A stretch of 64,000 nt of DNA from Carex sylvatica (lineage: Eukaryota > Streptophyta > Magnoliopsida > Poales > Cyperaceae). Below are positions 23,101 to 35,300 of this stretch, in pieces. The DNA lies in assembly GCA_964058845.1 (NCBI GenBank), contig CAXKVR010000078.1:62001-126000 (forward strand), in the 5' to 3' direction. Numbering within the stretch: position 1 is the stretch's first letter; every line of letters begins with the position of its first letter. Under the pieces are notes generated by a model. The model had not been told where the DNA came from. It did no database searches and saw only the letters and a program-made list of their open reading frames with translations. Position numbers and translations under genes: made by a program.

Positions 23101-24898
23101 ATACAGTGCGACTGTGGAGGGTGAGCACTCGTATTGACACCGATAACAAGGTACAATATCTTATTTATTCTGAAAAATTAAAAGATGACCTTGTGAGGTG
23201 ATCATGACCTTTGGATTAAGGCATTGCAATAATTATGCGAAAGTATTTTGTAGTCATCAAAACTTCATGTTTTATACACGTTTAGTGGACAATACAAAGG
23301 TCATGATGATTAAATGAATATATATTGTGTTGGCTTATTTATATAAATCACTCAAAACCAATGATTCTTACGTTAATTTAGAAATATATTGTTCAACAAA
23401 TAAACTCTTATGTTTATGTATTTTTAAGTTATTTAGTTACTAGCTAGCACTTTTATAATCATATATGAACTATATGATATTAAAGAATGCATGTATATAA
23501 TGATCAAGTATGATATTTGAGAAAACTAATTTGAAAATATAAATTATCATTTATTAAAAAGGATGACAAATATTAAGTTTACTTTCATTAAGCAACACTA
23601 TTACCATTTTTTTGTTTACTACAAAATTACAGACGATGATATAGAATACAAGTTTATTTGAGTTAAAGGAATAACAATTCTTTCGTAATATTTAATTTTT
23701 GTATCTATATCTGACAACATCTGTAAAGAAATTTTTTAAGAAAATAAAATAAGTTACAGACGAGTTAAAAATTAATCACAACGGTGAAATTAATTTTATT
23801 TTTATTTTTATTTTTATTTTAAAAGAACGATTGAAAGTTATTAGATTTAATTCGGATTGTAATGGTTTATTAATTAAGTTATAAATGTTGGACGTTGATT
23901 TTTAGATAGCTGTGAATTGGTGAGATGTTATTTTCCAATTTTGATATTAATGAATTATTGAAATTTTATTAATCTGATTCAGAGCGGCTCAAACTTCTTC
24001 AACTTAAATAAATGTGAGACAACATATTTTTATAACAACTAAATTGCTGACTTTACACCCAAAATTGCTGAATTGAATTGTTGCTTCTATACTTTACCTT
24101 AATTTCCAACAAAAATTACAAAGATCATTTGTCAAAAATTCAGTAACTTTTTGTAGTTTACACATTTGTAGAATACTCTCTGTTGATTAGAGATTAGGGA
24201 TTAGGGTTACGCAAGGTGCTGAGTAGGTGGAGGAGGAGGATGAGGAAGAGGAGGTGATTACAAGGAAGGGAGGAGGCGATTACGAGGAGGAAGCAGGTTC
24301 AGCCATGGAGAATGAGCCGATTACAACTAGAGAAGGAGGCGCGATTCATGGAGGAGGCGCTGAAAGGCGTGATTTTTAGCAAGGTGGCGACAAATGCACA
24401 AAACATTTGTATCAAGAGTATAATTGAAAATACATAAATACGTATACTAAAACAGAATTTTTCATTTAATTTTTATTAAATTTAATACACTAATACAATA
24501 TCTGAGAAAAAAATTAGAAATTAATCAAGTTTATAATGACATTAGTATGATTTCAAACTTTAGAGTGGCAAATTTCAAAATTAGAGGTTTTGAAGTGACA
24601 TTGGTACAATTTTTCCTATAATTTAATGCAATATTTGTGAAAATATTCAAATAATATGTCTTGACACTATAATTACTTGGTGCTAAATCATTTTAAAATT
24701 ATATCGCTTGTACATTAATAAAAAAAAAAGTAATGTTAGAAATCCGCAATTACAACTTACTAAGATATTTTTCATAAAGAAAACGTGATGCATAATAATA
24801 GCAAGCAAGACATATTTTACAAGAGGTTACAAGAGGCTAGAGTCTAGACTGTCCTTTTTTTTTTTTTTAACAAAACAAAATAAGTTATGTATTGAACG
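20200..24898. other. Large AT-rich intergenic region
   Basis: No gene is supported. Small items seen: a possible MITE at about 21,861-22,047 with GAGCGGAGCC/GGCGGAG-like inverted ends; a direct repeat of about 60 bp (22,829-22,892 and 23,134-23,197) sharing AAAATTAAAAGATGACC; and a purine-rich GGAGGAGGA patch at 24,200-24,390 with no supported gene. The rest is unassigned. Confidence 0.45.
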
Positions 24899-25110
24899 TA
24901 GGGGTGAAAACGGCGCGGATACGGAGCGAATAATGCTGATACTATATCTGCATCCGTCGAATAATGAGCGGATACGAATATGGATAGTAAATGGATATCA
25001 AAATTTAAAACCAAATATGCCTTAAACGGATACAGATACGGAACGGATAGTCCACGGATACGGATTCAAATACGGATATAAAACGAATAATGGTCGGATA
25101 ATTAAGATAT
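24899..25110 (+). repeat. hAT-type terminal remnant with CGGATACGG repeats
   Basis: It opens with TAGGGGTGAAAACGG, a typical hAT terminal sequence, followed by many CGGATACGG/GCGGATACGA words, the usual subterminal transposase-binding repeats. No matching opposite end (CCGTTTTCACCCCTA) was found, so this is a one-ended fragment. Confidence 0.5.
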
Positions 25111-25461
25111 ATGAACTTCTAATATTTAAATATTAATTAAAATAATAAATATAAATATAAATTATAATGTTCAAGAGATAAGAAATGATCTAATATATAT
25201 AAAATAAAAGAATGGTAATAAAAGTTAAAGTGGTGTAGTAGTTTGATGCTAAGTCTTGATACTAGAGGACATGGATTTGAATTCCAGCTTAAGCAAAATT
25301 TATTTTAGCGCTGATGGTTCTTCTAGCGGGTCCGCCTAAGGGAATGGGTTCACCTAGCGGGTCCGGATCTATCTCTGCAGGGTTCTAATCTGGTCCGATC
25401 ATGTTCCGGATGGTACGAAATCTTTATTTTTTAATAAAATGAACGTTACACATTTGTACAG

Positions 25462-25640
25462 CTGGTCTAATTTTTAGAGGAGACATTTCAATGAGCCGTT
25501 ATTAAGATACTTTTAATTTATTAAAGAAATGAATCATATTCAATTCCTCTGGCTTGGTCTGACCTTAGTCCCCTTTCTCCTATAAAAACTTAATATTACA
25601 TGATGTTTTGAGATAGAACAAGTAAATGGAAAAAGAAAAA
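25462..25640 (+). repeat. Dispersed repeat, copy 2 (first copy at 18,199)
   Basis: Direct copy of the repeat at 18,199-18,385, with scattered substitutions. It ends about 220 bp from the stop codon of the convergently oriented mTERF gene. Confidence 0.55.
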
Positions 25641-25856
25641 AAAAAACATGACACTTCCAAAGATAAATGAAAATCTATAAAGGTATTTTTCTTACTCCAA
25701 AAAAAATGTATATATATGCACAAATGACAACTAGTGTTAATCATCATTTTGACATATAAACAACACATGTAAACATGTACAAGAAATATATTCATTCACA
25801 GTATTTCTTTTCTCATATCAGTATGAAGGAATAAACAGTGGCTCTATAACTAAAAA

Positions 25857-26882
25857 TCAAAATCTAACCCAGCACCTAGTGCATTGAGCCATGCAATCTC
25901 CTTTACAATCGACATTATACCCGAGAACTTTAGGGTTTCGCAAAAGAAGGCTTCGTAGTATTTTTCCCGAAATGCCCCAATCTTTTTCTAGCAATCCCAC
26001 ATTTAGTTTTATTTCTTCATCAAATCTACATCCCAGAACTTCGGGAAATTTCTTTAATAATTTGTGTAGGTCTTCATCAGAAAGGCCCAAACTTTTTAAA
26101 TAATCCAAAATTTGAGTTATGGTTTGAACATTTGGGGATACTTTCTCTCTCTCTTCACTCCAATAAGGTGAATTCACCCAACCGAATGCTTTTTTCAGCA
26201 TTTTATCAGATTCTTCGGTTGAAAAATTAAAAGTGCAGAGAACCTGTTTGGATTCTTCCCATGATTTTGTTTCATCTTCTAAAACCGCAATTTCAGCTTG
26301 ACTGGTTGAATGTATCTGCCATCTGTGCGGTTTACAACTCAATTTTGGAAATTTTAGTTTTTGAGAGTTTCGCTGGAGACACGGTTTCGCTTGATTTGTC
26401 AGAACAGATGGATGCAAATTTGGTCTTGAGATGGAAACATCTTGCTGAAGTAACAAACAAAATATAATTAACAAACATTTAAATATAGAGTGAGGCTATG
26501 GTGCTATGCATAGCGCATATTGGTCCATACTATGGATCAATATCTCTATTTTCAAAATCTAAACAATCAATCTAAACTGTTCAACATGATCTCCATATGA
26601 AAATGTACATATAGATCAAATTTTACATTTTGTTTTAATTTTTTACTATTTTTTTAGATATGTAAAAAATCACTTGATCTAAAGATTCTCGACCATTCAA
26701 AAATTCTAACAAATGTAAAATTTAGTCAGCAAGAGGATTTTCATATGGAAATCATGTTGATCTCATACATAACCTGGGGTTTCTACTAAAAAAGGAATTA
26801 AAATTTAAATTAATTGAAGAAAATTTCTTACATATTGTAACAAGTAGAATGCAGAGGTTTTGATTGTCACCAGAGATGCCAT
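25857..26882 (-). CDS. mTERF-family protein, probably organellar (212 aa, two exons)
   Basis: Exons are 26832-26882 and 25857-26444; joining them keeps frame and gives an N-terminus MASLVTIKTSAFYLLQY rich in Ser/Thr and hydrophobic residues, like an organelle transit peptide. mTERF proteins bind nucleic acid in plastids or mitochondria and affect transcription, splicing or translation. Helical mTERF motifs run from about residue 105 (ILDYLKSLGLSDEDLHKLLK, then FPEVLGCRFDEEI, LLLRNPKVLGYNV) to a Cys-rich end (CTRCWVRF) known from plant members. At 212 aa it is short; most plant mTERFs have more repeats. The intron contains a palindromic MITE (26,493-26,775). The leader region upstream is CT-rich near 27,980. 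Confidence 0.85.
26493..26775. mobile_element. GAGTGAGGC-family palindromic MITE, in mTERF intron 1
   Basis: It begins GAGTGAGGCTATGGTGCTAT and carries the family's two inverted arms around AAATCACTTGATC. The right end has lost the terminal CATAGCCTCACTC, so it is slightly truncated. It occupies about 73% of the mTERF intron. Confidence 0.8.
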
Positions 26883-26954
26883 TGGTAGTTCTCCGGGCAC
26901 TATCAGAAGAAGTTATATTCCATTAATTTCAAAATAACAATAGAAAAACCCTTC

Positions 26955-27871
26955 TGTATTGTTAAATTACCAGAAAAGAAATGCTACAAGCCGACAGCCT
27001 ATAGGGTAAGGATATTAACAGCACTGGTTAGCTTCATGTAGTGCACAAGTCATATGATTTTGCATTTGAACTCTCATCGTTCGTGCGCTGCATGAAGACA
27101 AACTAGCGCTGTTAATACAGGGTGTATATTGACTTCAAATTTAAACAATAGCAAAACCCTTCCTAATTGTTAAATTACCAGAAAAGAAACGCTACAAGAT
27201 AAAAGCTACAGACTACAGGGTAAGGATATTAACAGCGCTGGTTTGACTTCATGCAGTACACAAGTCATAAGCTTTCCATTTTAAGTTTTTAACTCTATTG
27301 TACGTGCGCTGCATAAAGCCAAACTCCCGATACCTTGGCGCATAAAGCCAAACTCCTGATACCTTTTCAGATTGTCGTACCTTTTACAATTCAGCAAAGG
27401 TAATCCAAATTAACCAAGGGCAATTAAGCAAAAGGAAAGAAGACTGACTTGTCGTTGTCATAGTAGCTATAATTCGGATTTTAAAAGGGCATATGTGCAA
27501 AATATGATTTCGCACTCCAACAAGCATAGTTTGATTAAGCAAAAGGTAAGGATATTAACAGCGCTGGTTTGGCTTCATGGAGTACACAAGTCATAAGCCT
27601 TTTCATTTTCTCTATTGTAGGTGCGCTGCATAAAGGCCAAACTATCGCTGTTAATACAGGGTGTATATTGACTTAAAGGAACAAGGCATAAGCCTTTTCA
27701 GATTCTCTTTCCTTTTGCAATTAAGCAAAAGGTTAATCCAAATTAACCAAGGGCAATTAAGAAAAAGGAAAGAAGACTGACTCGTCGTTGTCATAGTAGC
27801 AATAATTCGGATTTTACAAGGGCATATGTGCAAAATATGATTTCGCACTCCAACAAGCGTAGTTTGATTAA
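26955..27871. repeat. Tandem duplications containing three imperfect hairpins
   Basis: A unit of about 326 bp is repeated in tandem (about 27,214-27,539 and 27,540-27,870), and an older related half-unit lies at 26,955-27,130. Each contains a stem-loop whose 5' arm reads ATTAACAGCGCTGGTTTGGC and whose 3' arm reads GTGCGCTGCATAAAGGCCAA (27,013-27,116, 27,240-27,324, 27,553-27,657). It lies just upstream of the mTERF start, so it may be in that gene's promoter. Confidence 0.75.
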
Positions 27872-28074
27872 CAAGAGACTTGTAAAGCAAGCAGGGAGAA
27901 AAGAGAGAAGAAGCTCACCCATAGTTTTTCTCTCTGCTACGGAAACCGGAGCTCAATTAGCTCCTTCGCTTGCGAGTTGCCGCTCTCTCTCTCTCTGTCT
28001 CTCTTTGGAAATGAAATGAAATGAAAGAGGAGAAAAGAGAACCAGAGGGAAAAGATGCGAGGATCAAGATACAA

Positions 28075-28200
28075 AAGTAACTCAATATTGAGTTTGGATC
28101 TAGGTCGTCCGATCAGACCATTCCGCCCTTTAATATTCATGCCAGAGAAAATTGAAGGCCCAGATCAAAAATCAATATTTGAGGTACTTTAGATGATACG
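28075..28200. repeat. GGTAACAGAAT-family MITE fragment
   Basis: It contains the family words TTTAATATTCATG, GTCCGATC and ATTTGAGGTACTTTAGATGA in the same order as the copies at 32.5, 61.4 and 61.7 kb. It is incomplete. Confidence 0.5.
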
Positions 28201-29418
28201 AATCGAAATATGCGACCGGGAATAACCGGTTTTCTTCGTTTTATTTATTAACTTGCGGTCGTGATCTTGCCACGGAGTCAGCCTTCGTTTGTTTATTCAT
28301 TTATTGGGGTAATTGAGATATCTTTTCAGATTAATTAATCACGGCTTGACAATTGACATGGCCGATTTTAACCCTTTTTTTTGTACTTAGCATAAATTGA
28401 GAAAAAAAAAAAAAAACACACACACATAGAAAGGTGAGAAAATCCTTTAGAATGAATCCTAATTAATAGCGAGGGACTTATTTCCATGCGTGTGGGATGA
28501 AATATTTTTATGGACATTCAATAAAATATAATATTTGATTTGTTTGGAGAGTGGTGGATCATGCAAAATTATTTTGAAGAATGGATAGAAGACATTTCAT
28601 GAGCAGACACGAGGAATTTCCATGTGCAATTAGTTTCATGAGAGTACCCTTGAAAATTGTTTACGAATTCGAAAAAAAAAAACAATTTTATATATGAAAA
28701 TAGACCCATCACATGCATGAAAATGCCTATACTCCTCTTGAAAAAAACGAAAATTGTACTAATATATTTGATACTTTTAATAATGTTATATAAACTGAAA
28801 TAGGAAAATCATATATATAGATGTGCTGTCAATTATTAAATAGAACCAGTATTTAATTTAAATAAGTTTGAAATATGATTGGTCATCTATTATAAAACCA
28901 CTAAAAAATTCAATTAATTAAGATTAAACTTTGTTAGCGCTATTAAAGAAATAAAAAGTACATCAACAATTTGAACTTTCTAGTTTGAACACTATTTTTA
29001 CAAGTATTAAATGGATGCAAGTAACATCCGAATTGCATTTACAAAATCGTATAAATGAATTTCATAAAGAAAATTGGTTATACTTGACATAATTTAACTA
29101 AGGATATGATCCTTTTTTCAGAAAGAGCAATTTAAAACTGGAAGGACAAAAGCTAATTTCAATCAAACAAAAAGATTTCTCTATTTTTAGGTAGCTAAAT
29201 TTTCCCTGTTAAAATAAAAGACTCCGACACCTTTCTAAATTAATTGTTCCTTTTTATCCAATCAAAAATAGAGTTCAAATTACTCAGAATAGAATAAAAA
29301 ATAGGGTTTAAATTCCTGGTAAAATGATTCTAGTGTAGATCATAGAAAAATTACAATCTCTCCTCTTCTCTTCTCTAAACTAACATATACGATATCTGGG
29401 GAAGATAGATATATCCAA
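28201..29418. other. AT-rich intergenic stretch upstream of MATH-BTB copy 2
   Basis: No gene or repeat family was recognised. The last ~100 bp before the ATG at 29419 resembles the region upstream of copy 1. Confidence 0.45.
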
Positions 29419-30574
29419 ATGGGTTCATCCGATCAAGCTATTAGTCATCAAAACCTTCAGACAACCTCAGCAATTCGAACATAAACCATAACTGGATCAC
29501 ATCTGTTTAAGATTTATGGATATTCACTGATGAAAGGAATTGGCATAGGAACAACCTTCTATTCTGATATTTTTACTGTCGGTGGATATAACTGGATAAT
29601 TGAAATATATCCCGATGGATACACCAAGGATGGTCAAGATTTTATATCCATTTTCCTTCAACTTGGAAGTGAAGGCACCAATGTGAAGGCGCAAATAAGT
29701 TTCACCATACTTGAACCGAATGGTGACCGCTCTAAGTTTAGCATTGCATCCAAAGTAACTTCCACTTGGTCTTCAAAAGGTGAGAGAAGGGGTTATTGTC
29801 AGTTTGCAAAGAGAACTGAATTTGAGGTATCAGAATATCTTAAAGATGATGCTTTCACAGTGAAGTGTGTTGTTACTGTGATTAAAGGATATAAGCTTGA
29901 AGCAACCAACTCCTATGGCGTCATTGTTCCACCGTCGAATTTGAACCAAAGTTGGATTAACCTACTGGAGAGCGGAAAGGGGGCGGATGTTACATTTGTA
30001 GTGAATGGAGAGAGAATTAAAGCTCATCGATGTGTGCTTGCAGAAAGATCGGCTGTCTTCAATGCCGAGCTTTTCGGTTGTATGAAAGAGAAATGGACAG
30101 ACACCATAACAGTTGAAGATATTGAAGCACCAGTTTTTAAATCTATGCTTTATTTCATATATTCTGATTCACTACCTGATTTTGAGGGGAATAGTGATGA
30201 TGAATGTGAAAAGAAAGATATGATATTGATGGCTCAGCATTTGCTAGTAGCAGCAGATAGGTATGTATAAGATTTTTTTTTATCTTTCCCTTTTATTTTT
30301 ATTTTTTTACCAATTTTAATGTGACCAATAAATACATGAAAGATAGGTACCAGTTGGAGAGGTTGAGGTTGATATGTGAAGATTTACGTGCAAGAATCTC
30401 TGTGTGAACAATGCAGCGACTATAATAATCTTGGCCGAGCAACACAATCGCAGTCAACTTAAAGCAGAGTGTCTCAAATTTATGAGTATTCCTGAAGTTT
30501 TTAAAGCTGTGGCACAAACTGATGAATTTCAGAATTTGCTAAGAATTCATCCATCAATTTTAAAGGACATCTAA
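29419..30574 (+). pseudogene. MATH-BTB (BPM-like) gene copy 2, nonsense and frameshift
   Basis: It is the inverted duplicate of copy 1. Exon 1 is 29419-30260 and exon 2 starts at 30347, with the same GT-AG intron position. Codon 22 is TAA (29482-29484) where copy 1 has GAA, so the original start gives a 21-residue peptide. The frame reopens at Met 29530 and covers most of the MATH fold (GGYNWIIEIYPDG) and a full BTB domain (VTFVVNGERIKAHRCVLAERS). Early in exon 2 one base is missing relative to copy 1 (near 30,390), giving a stop at 30405-30407. The downstream homologous sequence to 30574 is kept. The two copies therefore carry different lesions. Confidence 0.85.
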
Positions 30575-30745
30575 GTTTTGTATTCTGACAAATTATCATC
30601 CTTTCTGAAGATTTGTGAATCAATATTATTTTTTTGTCATGTTAATTATGGCTTTTAGGTTGCTACTATTTATTGAGTCAAGAGTAGCTGTTTTCGCACT
30701 TGCATATGTTACATGAACATCCTATGTGGAAATGATTATATATTA

Positions 30746-31033
30746 TGAGTGAGGCTATGGTATTATGCATAGCAATATATAGCGCATAATGATATGAGTT
30801 ATGGACTCAAATTTCCAGTTAACGATTGATATGAATATGTACTTGTAAACAAAATTTTATATTTTTAAAAAGAAATTACTATTTTTTTATATGGGTAGAA
30901 AATTACTTGATATGAAATTCAGGACCATCCAAAAGAGTGATTTTAAATTGTTTTTTAGAATTTTAAATATAAAGGTATTAATATGTAGTCTACAGACTAA
31001 TCAGCGCTATACATAGTACCATAGCCTCACTCA
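30746..31033. mobile_element. GAGTGAGGC-family MITE with an empty site in the paralogous segment
   Basis: Its ends are TGAGTGAGGCTATGG and CCATAGCCTCACTCA, and ATATATTA flanks it on both sides (8 bp exact, 9 bp with one mismatch). The 3' flank of MATH-BTB copy 1 (minus strand near 18,780) has the same flanking sequence without the insert, so it arrived after the duplication. Confidence 0.85.
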
Positions 31034-31639
31034 TATATTAAAATTAACTTGTTTTTTTCACTGTGTAATTGCTTTCGGTACAGCTTACTTTTCCACTGTA
31101 TTATTAAGCTTCATATCCTTGTTTTTTTTCTAGACTAAAGAATACTTGGATGTCTGGCTCATGTCAGAGAGAACTAAAATTTCTAAGTATATGGTGAATG
31201 TAAATTGTGTCTTCACATTACTAATAATACTTTTAAGCCTGAAGAAATAGCCTATAAAAAAATAAAAAATAAAAAAATTGTCTTCCCTGCAGTATCAGTT
31301 GGGATATTATTTAGTTATACACCAAACCCCCGTTTCAGATAATATCAGAAAATTGTCTTCCTTCCTGTACCAGTTGGGATAATATTATTAAGGTCATCTA
31401 TTTTTGATAGTTAAGTGATCAATTTGAATGTAAATTGGACTAGATAGTCCAATGTAAATAATTTTTCTTATTACTATATCTGCTTGTGGTACTTCATCAC
31501 CAACCTTCAAAAAAAAAATATTATTAAGGTCAAACAGATTGTTCGTTCACTCATTAGAAGAGAGCCGGAGGATCTTTTGGCATCTCAATTGATTTACTTT
31601 CTTATATCAAATGCTGCAGTGGCATAGACAATATATATA

Positions 31640-31975
31640 TAGAGCACTTTGATACTACTAATTCATTTTTGTGATTTCAAAATTCAAATAGTCAATCTAA
31701 AATACTTGACATGCTCTCTATATTAAAATGTGCTTGGAGACCAAATTTTACATTGGAATTATTTAATCCTTTTTTTTAGGATTTTTTCATATTTTTTTTA
31801 ACCATATTAAAGCAGCCATTTCAAAAATCCTAAAAAAATAATAAACAATTTTAGAAAAAATGAAAAATTTGGTATCCAAGCACATTTTAATATAGAGAAC
31901 ATATTGAACACTTCATATTAACCATTTAAATATTGAAATTGCAAAAATGAATTGGTAATACAAAGTGCTATCCCA
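31640..31975. mobile_element. Diverged palindromic MITE (AGCACTTTG ends)
   Basis: It opens AGAGCACTTTGATACTA and closes with TAATACAAAGTGCTATC. The arms share GTGCTTGGAGACCAAATTTT and its inverse. It resembles the GAGTGAGGC family in overall plan and inner words but has different tips. Confidence 0.65.
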
Positions 31976-32311
31976 GTACTTGTATCTTTGCCCCTCTCTC
32001 TCTATATAAAAAAAAAAGATCAACGCCATGGCACCATGGTAGATGCTTGTATAGATATCTGAATTGGCAATCTATCATAGACCTCACATCAACATCAAAT
32101 AATAAAAATGAAAAATGGGTACCAACAAATGATAAAAAAGAGAAAGGTCACAAAATTTCATTCGAGTATAAGATCATAGAGACACCACCACAACACACTA
32201 CATGAGAAATAATATACAACTACCAGAGTAAAATTAAATGCTTTATTTATATAATCCATTTTGAACGGTGGTGGAGATAAAAAAGGGTTAAAAAGGAGGA
32301 AGAAGAAAATT

Positions 32312-35300
32312 TCAAGTGCCACCATGGCGGTAAAGAAGGACAGAGCGGTATACAGCAGCAAGGTGTAGAAAAACAACAACCAATATCAGAGCATCATCCA
32401 AGAATCCAGCAATGCCAAATATTCCTGATCAAAGTTATTAAAATATTATTCTATCAGAAAGAAAAATTGCAACAATAGTTTGAACCACTAACAGGTGGGG
32501 TCCAGATAAACCCAATCTGGCATGGCCCGAGATGGAATGCACAGAGCCCTTTAATATTCATGCAAGGCAGATCGAACGGTCCAGATCCAAACTCAAAATT
32601 TGAGTTACTTCAGGGGATCTGAATTCCTAACAGGTGGCCAGGTCTGGGTCTGGTAAAAATTTCTTCATCATTTGGCAACTAATTGTTCTGAGCTTGCTTT
32701 TAAATTATTGCTGGCTCAACCTGATTAAAATTCAGCCTTACAAAAAAAAAATAATAATAACCTCAAATAATCAACTATCTGAGAACAATATATGCATGGC
32801 AGTAACGAGTTTAGATCCTCTTTGAAAGGGTAAATTTTACGGTGTTCAATAACTGTAACTGAGATTCACAAACTAGTTGCTCAACTATCGCTTTGTACCC
32901 CCTCCAAGTTCTAAACCATCATTTTGGCCAAATCAATACAACATATCCCTTCTGTAAACTAAGGTAACAGTACAAATTTTCTTTATTTCAATCTCAAGAC
33001 AAACCGCCGTGAAAATGGGAAGAAATGAAATTAATATATTGCAATTTCTATGTCTATTAACACAATTTCTTAAAGAGGGCAATAAAACATTCCCTATGAA
33101 ACATCATTAAATGCTGAATACAAAGTGTTGAAAAGAAAAACTAATCAACAAAGAATTACCTTCTGGTATGATATCCACTGGACTCAGAACATAAATCGCA
33201 CTCAGTGCCATCTGCAAAATTTGAGCTATATTATTCTTCACAAATTATACCAAATTAATTTTTTTTTCCTGATATTGACCATATACAGAATGCAAACAAA
33301 ATCCATTTTATCATACTTTAATTTCTAGATTTTTTTTCCCTTTTTTTTTTTAAGAGAACTTACGGCTAAAATCATGCGAGCACGGAAAATAAAGGGAAGG
33401 CTCCTCTGGGGATCCATCATTTCTCTAAACAGCCTCCTTATGAAAAATGGCAAATCTTGCAACCTCTGCCGGAAAAAAATATACAAAATTCAAGCATTTA
33501 AATGCATAATACCCTTTCTTAACAAAAAGAAAGCAGTACGGAATTTCACAACATGAAAACTAATACAAGCTCAATATGATAAGAATACACACTTGACCTA
33601 ATTTTCCTATTAGTGCAAGAATAGAGCAATTGGGATTAGTAACTGAGAAAAGAAAGAAAATCGTAATTTTGAGCTATTTTGCTATTCCATGTTTCACCCA
33701 GAATAGCATAACAGCACCATTCTTGAGATTTTCCGAATACCAATTGGTTGTTCAGAACAGTGCTATTCTTGGTTATCCAAACATACCTATTCATTTATTT
33801 TCTGAAATTTATAAATTTCAATTTTTTTTTTCTTTTTCTAATTTATAAGTTCACATGATTTGTTTTTGAAAACTTGGTGCATCTCAATTGTTTAAACCTT
33901 CACTTATCAGGAACAAATTCAACATAAGCTTCCATTATTAAAACTACTATCTAAAAAGATAAGTATAAAAATAGATTGAGGTTATCTGGCTATGGTACTA
34001 TGCATAGCACCCATTGGTCTGTACTTTGGATTTATATCTTCATTTTTAATGTCCAAACAGTCAACCTGACCATACTTGCAGATTAATTTTTACAATTTTT
34101 TGAACCTTTTTTACTATTTTTTTTAGATAGGTAAAATCTTTAAATCAAGTGATTTTCTAGTTCACTACTTTTGAATGGTTTAGAATCTTTAGATCAAGAT
34201 GTTTTCTACCTATCTTAAACAATAGTAAAAAATTTAAAAAAAATGTAAAACCTATCAAGTATATTTTCATATGGTAATCACGTTGAACGGTTCATATCAA
34301 CTATTTAAAATTTGTAAACGGATATATTGATTCAAAGTACAAACCAATGTGAGCTATGCATAGTACCATAGCCTCATTCTAAAAAATATCTATGTTTCAC
34401 TGAACCAAGGTCTGTAGAATTCATTTCACCCATTGTTTGTTGACTCAGATTATTTTTAGAGTGAGACCATGGAACTATGCATAGCACATATTGGTCCATA
34501 CTATGGATTAATATCTCCATTTTTAAGGTCCAAAAATCGATCTGAACCATTTAACATGATTTTCATATGAAAATATACTTGCAGACTACATTTTATATTT
34601 TTTTGATAGGTTAAAAATCACTACATTCGAATGGTCCAGAACCTTTAGATCAAGAGATTTTGTACCTATTTAAAAAATATATATATTAAAAATTCTAAAA
34701 AATGTAAAATTTGGCATCCAAGCACAGTTTCATATGGAGATCATGTTGAGCGGTACAGATCGGCTGTTTGGACTTTGAAAATAGAGATATGCATCCATAG
34801 TACGCACCAAAGTGTGCTATGCATAGTATCATAAGCTCACTCTTTTTAACTATGTCACGAACAGCTAAAGAACTGTCACAGGAAAAGTAACAAGAGAGAA
34901 AAGAGGGGTGTGGGACCTGCATGAGGGAGCGTGGGCCCCCACCAAAGAGGCCGTTGTACTTCTCGACATTTGTCAGCACCTGATTGGCTCGTGGATTCGC
35001 CAGGTGTTCTCTCGTCATCTCACCTGGAACCAGTAGTGTTATCAGACGACGGCATATCGGACACCTGCATGGCTGTAGTGCCGATCCATGATGCCATACC
35101 GTCATTATGCATTGTCCTGTAGAAATTACATAACTGCCCTTACATAACTGCCCACACTTAAACACAAAATCCATGTATATCAGAGGGGTATTTTGGGAAA
35201 TAATCAGTAATATAATGCATTTAACAGTTCCAGCTAAGGTCAATGCTTAACTATTAAGTCATCTGTTATACCAGTAAGTAACCTAATTTGGTTTTCGGGG

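Noticed and set aside
25240..25300. Second SINE (A-box-like GTAGTAGTTTGATGC, B-box-like GGATTTGAATTCC)
   Set aside because: Both boxes deviate too much and no tail or flanking duplication was found.
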